From contig CM063505.1 of the NCBI GenBank assembly GCA_032207245.1, forward strand, positions 177,520,030 to 177,584,029: 64,000 nt of DNA, in the 5' to 3' direction. The notes beneath the pieces are model-generated. The model saw nothing but the letters and a program-made list of their open reading frames with translations, was not told where the DNA came from and did no database searches. Of this stretch, positions 20,992 to 31,809 are shown one piece after another. This stretch comes from Pardosa pseudoannulata (Eukaryota; Arthropoda; Arachnida; Araneae; Lycosidae). Each line of letters opens with the position of its first letter. Position 1 is the first letter of the stretch. A program made the position numbers and the translations under genes.

Positions 20992-23966
20992 ATTAAAGAG
21001 ATACATAAAAAAATCTCCAGAGATTTTAGTATGCAATAAAAAAAGTTATAAAAAATCGAAAAGTAACATCAAATACATAGAATTTCTATGTTTAACAGTT
21101 CTGAGACTCCCCAATTTTACCAAAACAATGTATGTGTCTATTTCTAAAAATCGCTATTTGCAATAAAGTCGTTTAAATATGTATGAAATATGAAAAGTAT
21201 TTTATAAATTCATACATATTTCATAAGTGTTCTTAAATTAAAAATAATGTTCATAGGGTGTCCTCATAAGTTAGAAGACTCATATTAGGGGGATGCGAAA
21301 GAGAGGGCTAAGAGAGGGTTGCTGCTTGCTCTACTCACCCTCTGAATGTAGTCGGCGATGTCGCTGAGTAGCCAGTTGTCCAGGCAGCGACCATTGATTT
21401 CCGTGATTTCTTCCGCATCGTCCAACACGTCCGAATTGCAGCCTGCGGGAGAAACGAAACGATCAGGATATATATCATTCCGTTAGCTAATACGGTCATA
21501 CATAGCTCTTGTTCAAAAATATTCCGTTACGACATAAAGAGATAAAAACAGTAATTTAAACTAATTTTAACATTTAAATTTCACATTTATTTCGATAGTT
21601 TCCCCCAGTAGAGAAATGACTTTACATTGATTTTACAATTTATCGTTTCCTTATTAAGAAAGGATCTCAAACTTCGGTGCAATCAGATAAATGTATCATT
21701 AAGTGGTACATTAGGTGGTAAATTTAGTTTGCAGCAAACTTGAAACAGTCTTGCTTTGCAAGCCTGCAAACTTACAGCAAGTTCAGCATGACAAGTCTGC
21801 AAGTTTGAAACAAGACTCTCTTGGTTCCCAGTCGCCAAGGCTTCCCGTACAACCAAATGTATTTTCGTAACACCTCTAGATGGCACTGTTATAGAATTTT
21901 ATGGTAGCCGCTAGAGGGCTTACTGACATAAAAAATGTATAAAAGTCACTACACCTACAAGTCTACGCAAACTTCGAAGTTACCATACCTCCAACTTGCA
22001 GCAAACTAGACCTCCAACTTGCAGCAAACTTGTCATGCAAGTTACAGTACACTTGTCGTACAAGCTTGCCATATCAAACTTGCAGCAAGTTCATTGCAAA
22101 CCACGGTTGGAAAAAAACCCGCTGTTTTTGAAAAAAATAATCTTTTTGTTTGATTTAAATAGCATATGTAAAGGGAATTTTTTTTTTACTTTTGGAAACG
22201 CTAAGATTTTAGATAATTTTGAATAAATATTAAAAATTATTAGTAATTAATTTCTTGCTAATTAACCCTTTGCACTCAAGGGCTCCGGAGTAGAGCCATT
22301 TAAAATTTGTCTTCAAACTCGAGGGCTTGGCAACAGAGACAATAAAATTTATAAATCCTACACTCAAACGGCCTAAAATGAAAAAGAGGAATCCCAAAAA
22401 GAGGCTCTCCAAAAAATTGAGAAAAATTCACTTAAAAATTAAAATTTTCAGCATATGTTAACATGGCCCAATACATGAAAACGAAAACATTACTTAGTGA
22501 ATTAATAGAATTAACACATCTATTTAATTTATTAGAAATTTTAGATAGTTGCAAATTATAGAGAAATGCTACTTTAAAAAATAACTACACTTGAATAATT
22601 AAAATAATAAATGAATTTTAAAAGATCCATAGCAGCTTGCGGAATGGCGTGTCTGACATGTAGTCATTCTTGTCTTTGGCCGGGAAACGTTTGCGCATGC
22701 TCTCGTTATCTTAACTCTCATGCAATGACGGGAATTTTCGATGCCTCCAAGTTTGTCTTAACAAGATTGCCACAGTTTTGCAGCAAAATTACGTTGCAAA
22801 GGAGTGGTCGCCCTATGCAGGCTTTATGCTAACTTGCAGGAGTTTTGCTGCAAGTATGCATGCTATCTGGGACAGGTTCCGATTTGGAGTAATCACACAG
22901 AGTTAGAAGCAAACTAATTTTATTTGAATTCCTTCTTAAGGCTAGTCAGCAATCCAGAAAATGCAGGAATACCCAGATTCCAAAATAAAATATTCGCAAA
23001 TAATATTCGGCTTCTAGCCTACAAATGTGTGAACTTAGTTTACGTTAGTTAAAAAACAACTTCCAGTCTTTCAATAGCGATAAGAAACACTCTGTGTCAA
23101 TGTTCGATCTATACTGACCTCGATTAAAATTAGAGCCCTTTTTATGATTTTGTCACATTTGTAGTAGATCTTCGAAAAAATATTGCTTCTACAGCCGTCT
23201 AGAGGTTTCTTTGGCATCTAATGGATTTTGTCTCAAAATGGAGGGAAAATCGCAAAATATAGCAAACCATGCATCGCATCTATCTAACGAATAAATTCCC
23301 ATAACTATATATTAACTATTAATTAAGAATATCACAAAAGGGGACTCTCTCGAGACGTTATGTTTTCATAAATGGATATTTTGTAGTAGTATATTAAATT
23401 TTAACAAGGAGATTTTTACGTGAATAAATCATACTAATGTAAAAACTGTGCAAATAGAACGAATAAATACTCTTTTAATCTTTCAATTAGCCTGTGATAT
23501 GATGTCATTTTTAAATAACTAATGGTTACAATTAATTTTTCAGTGGTGTATGCAGCACACGTTTTGCCTTAGGATGTTAGAGAACTTATGAACTTATGAA
23601 CTTATTCCACGTATTTATTGATATTTGCTGATAATTCTTGTGTTGAATTCATTGCTTGACAGTTTTGAAAATGGCTGCATAACTTCTTATTGAACTGAAT
23701 AAATACACTCTGCTATACAGTCCAAGTCATCCGTATTCATTGCTGCATTTTTGATGAAGTGCAGTGTTATTAAGCAATGAACGTCAATAGTCTGCAAAGA
23801 GCTACTACTTCCCTTAGACTGTAACTAACTGCTACTTCTACTAGGCTAAGGGGCTTACTCTGGACTTTGCGAGTCAGTTCGCACGTTCGTTGTGTCATCA
23901 CTTTGACGTCAGCTTGATCGTTTGCTCACATAATGTCTGCAAGCTGACGTCAAAGTGACGTCACAA
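20992..23966. repeat. Copy 2 of the ~2.97-kb direct tandem duplication
   Basis: This abuts copy 1 directly. It lacks the 631-bp TTAA element and keeps a single TTAA at 21238-21241. Otherwise it is collinear, including the exon at 21339-21442, the CTTGCAGCAAAC region and the orphan piggyBac-like end. It runs into the complete palindromic MITE at 23850-24007, whereas copy 1 stops inside the right arm of the same MITE. Confidence 0.95.
21339..21442 (-). CDS. Internal coding exon (copy 2) of an unidentified gene
   Basis: This is the duplicate of 18363-18466: same acceptor, same 104 nt and same 34 codons, with one synonymous change (Leu CTG here, TTG there). The donor is GTGAGTAG, marginally closer to consensus than GTGAGTGT in the other copy, and the few bases after the donor differ between copies by a short indel. 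Because 104 is not a multiple of three, a transcript that used both exons would shift frame. If both are functional they should be alternative rather than sequential. Confidence 0.65.
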
Positions 23967-24007
23967 CGAAAGTGCGAATCGACTCCCAACGTCCAGAGTA
24001 AGTCTCC
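23850..24007. mobile_element. Palindromic (foldback) MITE, about 158 bp
   Basis: Nearly the whole element is an inverted repeat: CTTACTCTGGAC...TTCGCAC...CACTTTGACGTCAGCTT, a loop of about 20 bp, then AAGCTGACGTCAAAGTG...GTGCGAA...GTCCAGAGTAAG. CTAA occurs on both flanks as a possible target duplication. A partial copy at about 20876-20992 is cut in its right arm by the tandem-duplication junction. Confidence 0.8.
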
Positions 24008-24144
24008 TAAAAAAATACTACTACTTCTACTGTCTTTTCGATTGATAAGTGTTGCGTTAAAAGTTTTTGCTCCACTCGATGATGGGCCGGTGTGAATTTA
24101 TTAATTTGTGCTACATGAAAGAGTTCTAACATATTATTTGTGAA

Positions 24145-24423
24145 GTGCTATGTTGGACTGATAAATGTTTTGCTGGGCAACGCATCTACAATGAAAAGGA
24201 AGAACTGTCAATTTACAAGTCTTTTAGTGCAACAGATTCTGAAATTACCAAAATTCCAGGCATGTTCAAAAAACATCACTTTCTTAGAATGAAAATGGTA
24301 GGAGGCAACTATGTTTCTTTAAAAAAAAGTGCAAAAGATGCATTTAATCTGTTAATGAATTTATGCTTTTTTTACATTGAGAAAGAAGTATTTCAACTTC
24401 TTTATGACCATCTTCCTAATTAA
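24145..24423 (+). CDS. Small open frame, unknown (92 codons)
   Basis: Starting from the second half (YNEKEELSIYKSFSATDSE) the composition looks protein-like, with charged and hydrophobic residues alternating; it ends YIEKEVFQLLYDHLPN before a stop. No domain, signal peptide or clear splice site was recognised. The ATG is not well supported, and an acceptor-like TTCCAG at about 24254-24259 could open a shorter exon. It may be the remains of a mobile-element protein or chance. Confidence 0.2.
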   Translation: MLCWTDKCFAGQRIYNEKEELSIYKSFSATDSEITKIPGMFKKHHFLRMKMVGGNYVSLKKSAKDAFNLLMNLCFFYIEKEVFQLLYDHLPN

Positions 24424-25258
24424 CTTTTTTGTTTGTGCATTTTATAAGATGGCTCCTCTTATTTATCATACATGCCCCAAAAACTAAACCTTATTTATTT
24501 TTAATATCTGTAATAAGAGGATTGACGTCAAATCTCTGGCGGAGATCTGTCAATTAGGTGTGACATAAAACATTTGTATGTGTACATGAGCATTACACAT
24601 TAGATACATTAGATAAATTTTAAGTATCAATTCATATACGTATGTGTGCATATGCACGTAGCATGCCTGTACGTACATAGGAAAGTACCCATTTGCACAT
24701 ATATTCATCTCTAAGTACTTTATAGTTCACCCCTAATTCATATTTTTAACACTGAAGGCGACTTCCTCTCACCTATAATCGATTTTTCCATGGCATTAGC
24801 TGTCGCTCTCTAATATTCGAAAAGTCAATTACAGTCGTACTTCTCTTCCAGCTAGTTGTTCAATAGTACTTGAATTGCAGTTTTTTGTCTCTTTCGATAA
24901 AATGTCCAATTGGTCGAAATTACATTTTTGGTTTCCCTCTCCACGGGAGAATTTAACTTTTGAGGAATTCTTTCTTGTTTAAAATGTATTTGTTAAAATC
25001 AATATGCATCACTTTTGCTTCGCATTAAAATTCAAAACGGAACTATTAGATTTTGTAGCCACTGCTAGGGAAAGCTAATGATAGTTTAACGGAATACGTA
25101 ATAGTAAAGATCATAACTATAGTAGAATTTTCTATATTCCTATCAAATTCAATTTCTCAGTTTATTTAAAATTTATTCCGTATGTTAATTATCTTAAGAT
25201 ATATTAAAAATCAATTTATTTAGTCCTTATATTTTTCTTTCTACTTTAAGATTTCTAA
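24424..25258. other. Unassigned DNA
   Basis: No feature supported. 24640-24710 is rich in alternating purine-pyrimidine (CATATGCACGTAGCATGC-like) sequence. Confidence 0.5.
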
Positions 25259-25352
25259 ACTCGATTAAGGTTAATCGAAGATTAAGAGCCATGTACTTTT
25301 CTAAGGCAATTAATCTACGATTAGTCCTAACGGACTATGGTGAGATCAGGTC
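25259..25352. mobile_element. Relic of foldback MITE family (copy a)
   Basis: It carries the decayed right arm (CGGACTATGGTGAGATC) of the family seen intact at 25872-26015 and 26036-26172, with GATTAA-type inner arms. Boundaries approximate. Confidence 0.45.
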
Positions 25353-25617
25353 TATGTCTTTTACAAATTATGTCCTGTTTGAACTTTAATTTCCTTTTGC
25401 TGCTAAAATTTTCCAAAGGAAAAAAAGAATGCATTATTATTCTTTTAGGATGAAAAAATCCGAAAAGTTTGAGAATCACCGGAAGCATGTCGATCAAACA
25501 TTGTAAGCTAAGAGTAAATATTAATTTAATTTAGATTACGGAGTTTTCACTGTCACGTCAATAAATTACTAAATGATAGTTTCGAGTAATCAATAACTAG
25601 CATTCACGCTACATACT

Positions 25618-25694
25618 CAAACCCGGCTTTACCATAGTCGGTTAAGAGTGATCGGTGATTAACTAAAACACAATGACTATAGTGAGGCTGCCCT
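25618..25694. mobile_element. Relic of foldback MITE family (copy b), deletion derivative
   Basis: GGCTTTACCATAGTCGGTTA on the left is mirrored by GACTATAGTGAGGCTGCCCT on the right, the same terminal motif (ACCAAAGTCGTT) as the neighbouring complete copies but with a shortened middle. Confidence 0.5.
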
Positions 25695-25871
25695 GCGGTT
25701 TTAATTAATTATATTTTTTCTCTATGAAAGACACGGTTTTTTTAATTTCCCAATATCCAGGAAAAACTAAATATTTAAACACGAATAAATTTCTGTAATA
25801 TTTACGAAATCTACTACGTACGTCTGTTATTGTTTACCAAATAAGTTTTCACTTTTATGAAGATGTATTAA

Positions 25872-26015
25872 GGGACGATCCTACCAAAGTCATTTAAAGC
25901 TAAGCGCTATTAATCTCTGTTTAAATGGAGAATTGCGTTCCCTCATTGGTTGGCTCCAGGGTTAATCATGGTTAATCGCGGTTAGCCGTTAAACGACTTT
26001 GGTGGGATCTGCCCT
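25872..26015. mobile_element. Foldback MITE (copy c), complete
   Basis: About 144 bp with long imperfect inverted ends: GGGACGATCCTACCAAAGTC on the left and AGGGCAGATCCCACCAAAGT read from the right. Inner arms (GCTAAGCGC...ATTAATC / GGTTAATCGCGGTTAGC) extend the stem; the middle holds GTTTAAATGGAGAATTG and CATTGGTTGGC. Confidence 0.8.
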
Positions 26016-26035
26016 AAATATTCAAAAATTCTCAC

Positions 26036-26172
26036 GACCGGTCTCACCAAAGTCGTTTAACTGCTAACCGCGATTAATCTCTGTTTAAACGGAGAAAATT
26101 GAGTCCCACCATTGGTTGGCGGCATGGGTTAATCGTGGTTAGCACTTAAACGACCTTGGTGAGACCGGCCCT
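26036..26172. mobile_element. Foldback MITE (copy d), complete
   Basis: Same family as 25872-26015, with better-matched ends: GACCGGTCTCACCAAAGTCG and, inverted, GGGCCGGTCTCACCAAGGTC. The spacing between the two complete copies is only 20 bp. Inner sequence GTTTAAACGGAGAAAATTG and CCATTGGTTGGCG is conserved. Confidence 0.85.
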
Positions 26173-26174
26173 CA

Positions 26175-26338
26175 ATAAGACGATTTCACGCAGTAGGGCA
26201 AATTCTCAAATTATGACAATTCTGGCTTTAGTTTCAAACCGAAGGGCAGTTTATTGTTTGCCTATTGGTTGTTCTAAACATGGAAATGAATGGGAAGGGC
26301 ATTGTAGTAGTTCGGGACATTGCGATAAATTGCCTTAT
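26175..26338. mobile_element. 165-bp MITE family with ATAAGGCAATTT ends (copy 1)
   Basis: One of four related copies (here, 27248-27423, 34699-34850, 36946-37110). The ends are ATAAGACGATTT and, inverted, ATAAGGCAATTT. The shared core includes TATGACAATTCTGG, GGGCAGTTTATTGTTTG and AATGAATGGGAAGGGCAT. One frame of the core reads AVYCLPIGCSKHGNEWEGH, with a Cys-x4-Cys spacing like the start of a THAP finger, which is weak evidence of descent from a THAP-encoding transposon. Confidence 0.75.
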
Positions 26339-27149
26339 GAAAACAAAAATTATCAAGTCGTAGTAACTGTTGAAAATCGGGTTACCATCTCCTGCCTACA
26401 CTTTGAGAGTAATGTTGATTATATCTCTAAAAATGACGATTTGTAAGAACAAGTCCTTTTTAGAATGATAATTTTTTTTGTGTTTGGATATTCTTTTGTT
26501 TTTTCAATATTTCAATTCGGTTCTTTCATTTGTTATTCAAATTTAATAAACTAGTAAGATACAAAAATAGTATATGTTTATATGTCATTCAACATTTTTT
26601 TTCCTTATTTGGTTTGATTATGCTTAATTTCAAACTGTTGGGACAAGTCACCCAATGTTATATTGCATTTGTACAGATTAATAACTTGTTTTTGTCTTCG
26701 ATTTATGCTATTTTTTATTAACCTCAGCTGTTTTGATTGTGCCCAATATTCTATAACCGTTTTCTTATATAGTTAACATGATTCAATTATATACGCTCTC
26801 GACTTAACCCTTTGTATCACTGTAGAGACAGGCGGGTTATAGTAACCAGCGAGAAACCACCACCTATAAAGAAGGTAAGTAGTATACGAAAGAACGCCGG
26901 AGGTAATGGTGGACTCCTGCATGTATGATAGATTCTTCGGAATGTTGAGGTTTTAACCGAATTGCTTGGTGTATTTTGTCGTTACTTGTATGTTCAGTTG
27001 TACTCTGGTAGTTTGCGCCCTGTGATATAAAATCTATATGCTGAAAAAAATTGCTCGCTTGGATTTGACTGTTTTGAACAACTCGGCAATCACCACAATC
27101 ACCATGTTGCAAATTTATAACACACCGAAAATGACTTTTATTAATCTTG
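26339..27149. other. Unassigned AT-rich DNA
   Basis: No feature supported. TTAACCCTTTGTATCAC at about 26804 resembles a piggyBac-type end, but no partner end was found. Confidence 0.45.
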
Positions 27150-27482
27150 ATTTGATTTGGAGCTCTACAGTCTACTATTTTGCTACACGACAGCTAATGA
27201 GTGTGGTACTTACTATCTAAAGTCGATTTCGATTAGCTACGAACGCTGTAAGGCGATTTCAAGCAGCAGGGCACATCTCAACTTCTGACAATTCTGGATT
27301 TAGTTTCAAGCAGAAGGGCAGTTTATTGTTTGTCTGTTGGCTGTTGTAAACATAAAAATGAATGGGAAGGGCATTAGAGTAGTTCGTGACGTTGCGTCTA
27401 TTTCTCTATTAACTCTATTAAGTGAGGTTAGAAACCACGAATTCCAGCACCGAAGAGCAGTGCCTTACCCAAATGGTCATGG
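27150..27482 (-). mobile_element. SINE-A copy interrupted by a 165-bp-family MITE
   Basis: The SINE tail and body (TTTGGAGCTCTACAGTCTAC, AGCTACGAACG) run to about 27247. The head resumes at about 27431 (AAACCACGAATTCCAGCACC, then TACCCAAATGGTCATGG). The intervening sequence is copy 2 of the ATAAGGCAATTT family, so that family is mobile and this insertion is younger than the SINE. Confidence 0.75.
27248..27423. mobile_element. 165-bp MITE family (copy 2), inside a SINE-A
   Basis: The left end GTAAGGCGATTTCAAGCAGC and core (CTGACAATTCTGG, GGGCAGTTTATTGTTTGTCT, AATGAATGGGAAGGGCAT) match the other copies. The right end is diverged. Part of the SINE at the insertion site appears to be lost. Confidence 0.7.
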
Positions 27483-27760
27483 TTAGTATAAGTTATTTTA
27501 ATGATGGTTTTAAAAGTCTGTTTCATTGATTGCTGCTATATTGAAACACTGGCATTAATAAAAGCTGAAGGTTGTTAAATTTTTAAGAAAGTAAACGCAT
27601 CAAAAATAAATTTTCCACAAAGATAGTTTCGAATTCCTACGTTAGAAATAATTTTTGTGAAAAATAATTTACAATATAAGTACTTGTTTTACATGTAGAA
27701 AATATAGGTTTTTGTGTGTTAAGTTTTATTTTTATATTTTAAAAATAAAATTAAACGTAT

Positions 27761-28668
27761 TTGAAATAATGATTTTCAACACATGAAGAGATATTTTTTC
27801 TATTCGAGGATGTTGTGTTAAAGTTGGGACAAAGTACTAAGTAAGAAAGACAATAAAGTTATTAATTAAATTTAAAAAGTTTCCATTTTCTTTTTCATAA
27901 ATCTTTCTTTTATTTATTCAATATCTATGCTTTTAGTATAATATTCCGCAAGTCAACTATTTCACTAACAGAATCTGAATTAATTTTGTGTTTTCTTGAT
28001 TCGCAATCTGCCTAACATTCTCTTTCATATTTTTGCATGTTTAATGATTGATAGGAGATTATTAAATTAATTGTTAGGTGATTTATTAAGGGATTGTTAG
28101 GTGGTTTATTTAGGTTAGTTGTTGGCCACAAATGGATAATTATATGAACGAACAACCTGTACTTATTTTTAATATAAAAATATGTGTATATGATACTAAA
28201 GTTTTTTTATTTATTTATTTATTTTTTTTTTTTTTGGTGTGTGTGGGTGTTATTTGAAATAATGATTTCTAACACGTGAAGAGATATTTTTTTAATTCGA
28301 GGATGTTGGGTTAAAGTTGGGACAAAGTACTAAGTAATACAGACGATAAACTTATTAATTAAATTAAAAAAGTTTCCTTGTTCATTTTCATAAACCTTTC
28401 TTTTATTTATTCGATATCCATGCTATTAGTATAATATTCGGCAAGTCAACTATTTCACTAACGGAATCTGAATTAATTTTGTGTTTTCTTGATTTGCAAT
28501 CTGCCCAATATTTTTGCATATTTAATGGTTGATATAGGAGATTATTAAATTAATTGTTAGGTGATTTATTAGGTTAGTTGTTGGCCAGAAATGTATAATT
28601 ATATGAAAGAACATCTGTACTTATCTTTAATATAAAAATATGTGTATATGATACTGAAGTATTTTTTT
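27761..28668. repeat. Direct tandem duplication, period about 493 bp
   Basis: 27761-28205 and 28254-28668 align along their length (both begin TTGAAATAATGATTTTCAAC or close, then GGATGTTG.GTTAAAGTTGGG, and end AATATGTGTATATGATACT), with scattered changes and small indels. A T-rich microsatellite (about 28200-28235) sits at the junction. No coding seen. Confidence 0.85.
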
Positions 28669-30196
28669 GTTATTTGTTTAAAACACGTTGAAGAGCAGAG
28701 AGAACATAAATATACTATACAACTTGAAAAAAAAAGGAATCTCTTTCAAAGAAACTTTACGAGTGGTTGAAGATACAAATGTGCGAAGCCAGAAAACAGT
28801 GAAGTTCTCGACAACCTCAATAAATTGACTGTAATTTGACAAGTAACACACATCTTAACGTTCTCAAAAGAACGGCTTATTTCTGTGTTTGTCTCTCAGG
28901 TTTTGCATACAATGGGAATAGTTTGTACATAAAAAGTTAATGGGTGCTTTTGCATAATGGATTTCGCACGTCTGCGGTCGAAATGAGAATCTTGCTCTTT
29001 AATATGCCAGTTAAATACCTCTGAGGCATTCTCAACTTTTCTTTACACCCAATAAAAACGCTTATAGAATTGTAGTATTTTACCCAGGGTAGGGTTTGTA
29101 TATATCAATGTCACTCCTTAACAAAACGACACATTTGGTAACAGGGAAATAGCAAGGTTTATCTTCCTTGAACACATAACGTACATTTTAGGAATAATAC
29201 TGCGTAAAATCTAACTCACAATTCGAAGTAAATGAAATTACTCATAATAGAATGTCGCCAAAAGCCAGACCGACCGTGAGAAGCAGAAATCCATTGCCCA
29301 CAATCCTGTCATTCATTTATGTCCGAGTGGTAAAAGTTTAGGTTTATATACAGCCTCGATGTGAGCTACCTAATTTTCTGTACGTAAAGCAGCAGTGAAC
29401 AATTCAGTCTCTTTAGCAAAATTTCTTATGCGTATTTATAGTACCAGTTTATGCTAATCTTAGCATTTATTTTAAAACTATATTGTTATCTTCCTCAAAA
29501 CTATGCAAATTTAGTGGTCTCTTATTGTTAATCGTCCATTAGGTAGACCTTACACACTATTACTAACATCATAATATATCGTGTTTACTCGCATAAAAAG
29601 CGATACTATAGTCTTATATTATACTATACTACTGTTATATTATACACTTTTTATTAATTCTTATCTATTTTACTGGTAACACTCGCATTATTTACACGCA
29701 GCATTCTTTTCTTATATAATGAAGAGGAATAAATAACATACAATCCTTCATATAACAACCCCTAAAGAAGGATAACGTATGACATCTCTCATTTCAGTCT
29801 CCCACGGTCATTGGATAATAGCCCAAACCCCTTTCTCCTATGACCTTATTGACCTAAGGACCTAAAAATACCGAAAATAAGCGCGAATGACTTTGTAAAA
29901 AATGGAGCAGTATTTAGTAAGACATTGAAAGTGCGGTGTATTCACTGGTAGTGTTTGTAAACTGGAAAGTAATTTATGCCATGCTTTAGGTATGAGTTGT
30001 ACACGAAATATAATTCTTCTCCTTTTTTTTATAAAAAAAAAACAGCTTACGCACATACACACAAGCACGTTATCTATGAGTAAATACGTCATAATAGCTC
30101 AAAGGAATATTTCCATAAGGGGTGGCTGGCAATACTAAATTCCTGCGCAGACCCTATATTGCAGCCACCTGATTTTAATCCCAACCTTGCCATACG
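28669..30196. other. Unassigned DNA
   Basis: No gene, RNA gene or repeat recognised. Confidence 0.5.
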
Positions 30197-30217
30197 AAAC
30201 GGAATAGTTTCGTCAAC

Positions 30218-30326
30218 TATTCCGTTTTGGCCGATTCCGAATGGCTACGACCATTTATGCAAACAATGGGATTCGAATCTACAAACTCAGGTACACAAGA
30301 GCAGAGCCCTACCCATTTGGTCACCC
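30218..30326 (-). mobile_element. SINE-A head fragment
   Basis: TTGGCCGATTCCGAATGGCT, then TGGGATTCGAATCTACAAAC, then CCATTTGGTCACC, which is the minus-strand order of the tRNA-like half of SINE-A. The tail is missing; a 13-bp perfect hairpin sits at the truncated side (30197-30227). Confidence 0.75.
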
Positions 30327-30560
30327 AAACAACAAAACATAACAATGAAATTCATATACTGCCATCTATCATTGATCCGCAAGTTTAATATCATTTATAC
30401 TTTCATATCATTTGGCAGGAATGTCGGAATAAGTTTTTACGTTAACTGTGACCGTCTGGTGATATCTAAGAATGTCTGTGTAAATTTTCGGCACTTTACG
30501 ACAATCTGCATAGTTTCATTGAAAAGACAGTTTTTTATATGCTATAATATATATTTTATA

Positions 30561-31801
30561 CAGTGGCGTGCGGTAGGTTTTCATGCAGGGTGTGCAGAGA
30601 ACATGGATTTTCCAATAAATCTTTAATTATTGAGACATCCGAGTTCTCCATTCTGAAACGGGTTATTTATTATGAATATAAATTTAAAGATTACAATAAA
30701 ATAAAATATTTACCTACGAGTAGTCGAGTTATAACTATAAAAACAGCTAAACTTATGAGAATTCTACTAGCACTGAAGCAAAAATCATGTCTTTTGTTGT
30801 ATGGTGTCATATCGGAGTCGAAAAAGCAACGCTTCGAGCTTTCACGAACAACTTATATGTTCAGCAAACGTAGCACCACATCGCGCCCGCCGCTGCGGTG
30901 CCTCATCCGGATGAACATTGGTGTCAACAAACCGAACGTCTATTCCACGTGCAGAGGATTTCACTGCAAGCTGGCACAATAGAGCGAACTGATTCTCGTT
31001 CGGTCAGTGGATTAAATTATATTTATTAATTGTTTTTAACATTTGGAAATCATATATTCTGCGATAAACATCTTGACAATTTTTAAAAACTAAACCAGGG
31101 ATATAGTGTTACAGATATAACTTATATACTGCAAGACACAATAAATGGTAAAATGTGGACTGTTCTGTTAAAATTCGTTTCTTTAAAACAAAACAACATT
31201 GTTTATCAGCTAATTATGTCAATAAATAGAATACATCATCGAAATTAATTTACCACACTAAAACATTTTACTTTATATTGATGAAATACTTCTTTTATAT
31301 TTCCATGAAAAACAAAATCTTACAATATATAAATTTAAACATTAAACGTCTTCAAAATCGTATGGCATGTTAATCAGTAAAAAAACCAAAAATTGCTTCA
31401 ACACGTAAGTCCCCACTCTAATACAACGCTTAATAAACCGTACCTTCGGATGATTCTGAATGCCAAGTGCAGGAAAAATAGCTGCACTTGCCTCAGTGCC
31501 ATAGTATGTTGTTCTTCTCCAGTAGCCCATACATATAAAGCTTGATTTTCAATTTAGTGCTCAGTGCGTACACATCAGTACTTCCTAGGTTCGTTTGCGC
31601 GCTACGTGGTGCAACACCTAGTACCACACGCACTGCGGGAGTACAAGCAAGCAAATCAACATAATATTTGAATATATTATAAATAATATTTATTATATAC
31701 CATATAAAGATAGGTAGACATAGGTGCAGAAAATTACTGTCCCACATAATTTTGCCAGGGTGTGCAGTGCACACCCTGCACATATGGACCACAAGCCACT
31801 G
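30561..31801. mobile_element. hAT-like DNA transposon, 1.24 kb, near-perfect 8-bp target duplication
   Basis: The ends CAGTGGCGTGCGGT...GCAGGGTGTGCA and, inverted, CAGTGGCTTGTGGT...GCAGGGTGTGCA form the terminal repeats. The 8-bp flanks ATTTTATA (30553-30560) and ATTTTATG (31802-31809) differ at one base. Open frames inside (139 codons plus strand, 99 minus strand) have no transposase motifs I can recognise, so it is treated as a defective or non-autonomous copy. Confidence 0.75.
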
Positions 31802-31809
31802 ATTTTATG

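Larger units (their letters stand above)
17387..20992. repeat. Copy 1 of a ~2.97-kb direct tandem duplication
   Basis: From ATTAAAGAGATACATAAAAA to ACGTCACAA this copy matches 20992-23966 with only scattered substitutions and short indels. The one large difference is a 631-bp TTAA element (17637-18267). It contains a minus-strand exon, an inverted-repeat region rich in CTTGCAGCAAAC motifs (about 18750-19130), and an orphan piggyBac-like end (about 19287). Apart from the exon it looks intronic or intergenic. Confidence 0.95.

Noticed and set aside
26156..26446. 96-codon plus-strand frame
   Set aside because: It starts inside a foldback MITE and runs through a 165-bp MITE. Only its Cys-x4-Cys start is of interest, and that is discussed under the MITE family.
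26804..26860. piggyBac-type end TTAACCCTTTGTATCAC
   Set aside because: No inverted partner or second TTAA at a plausible distance was found.
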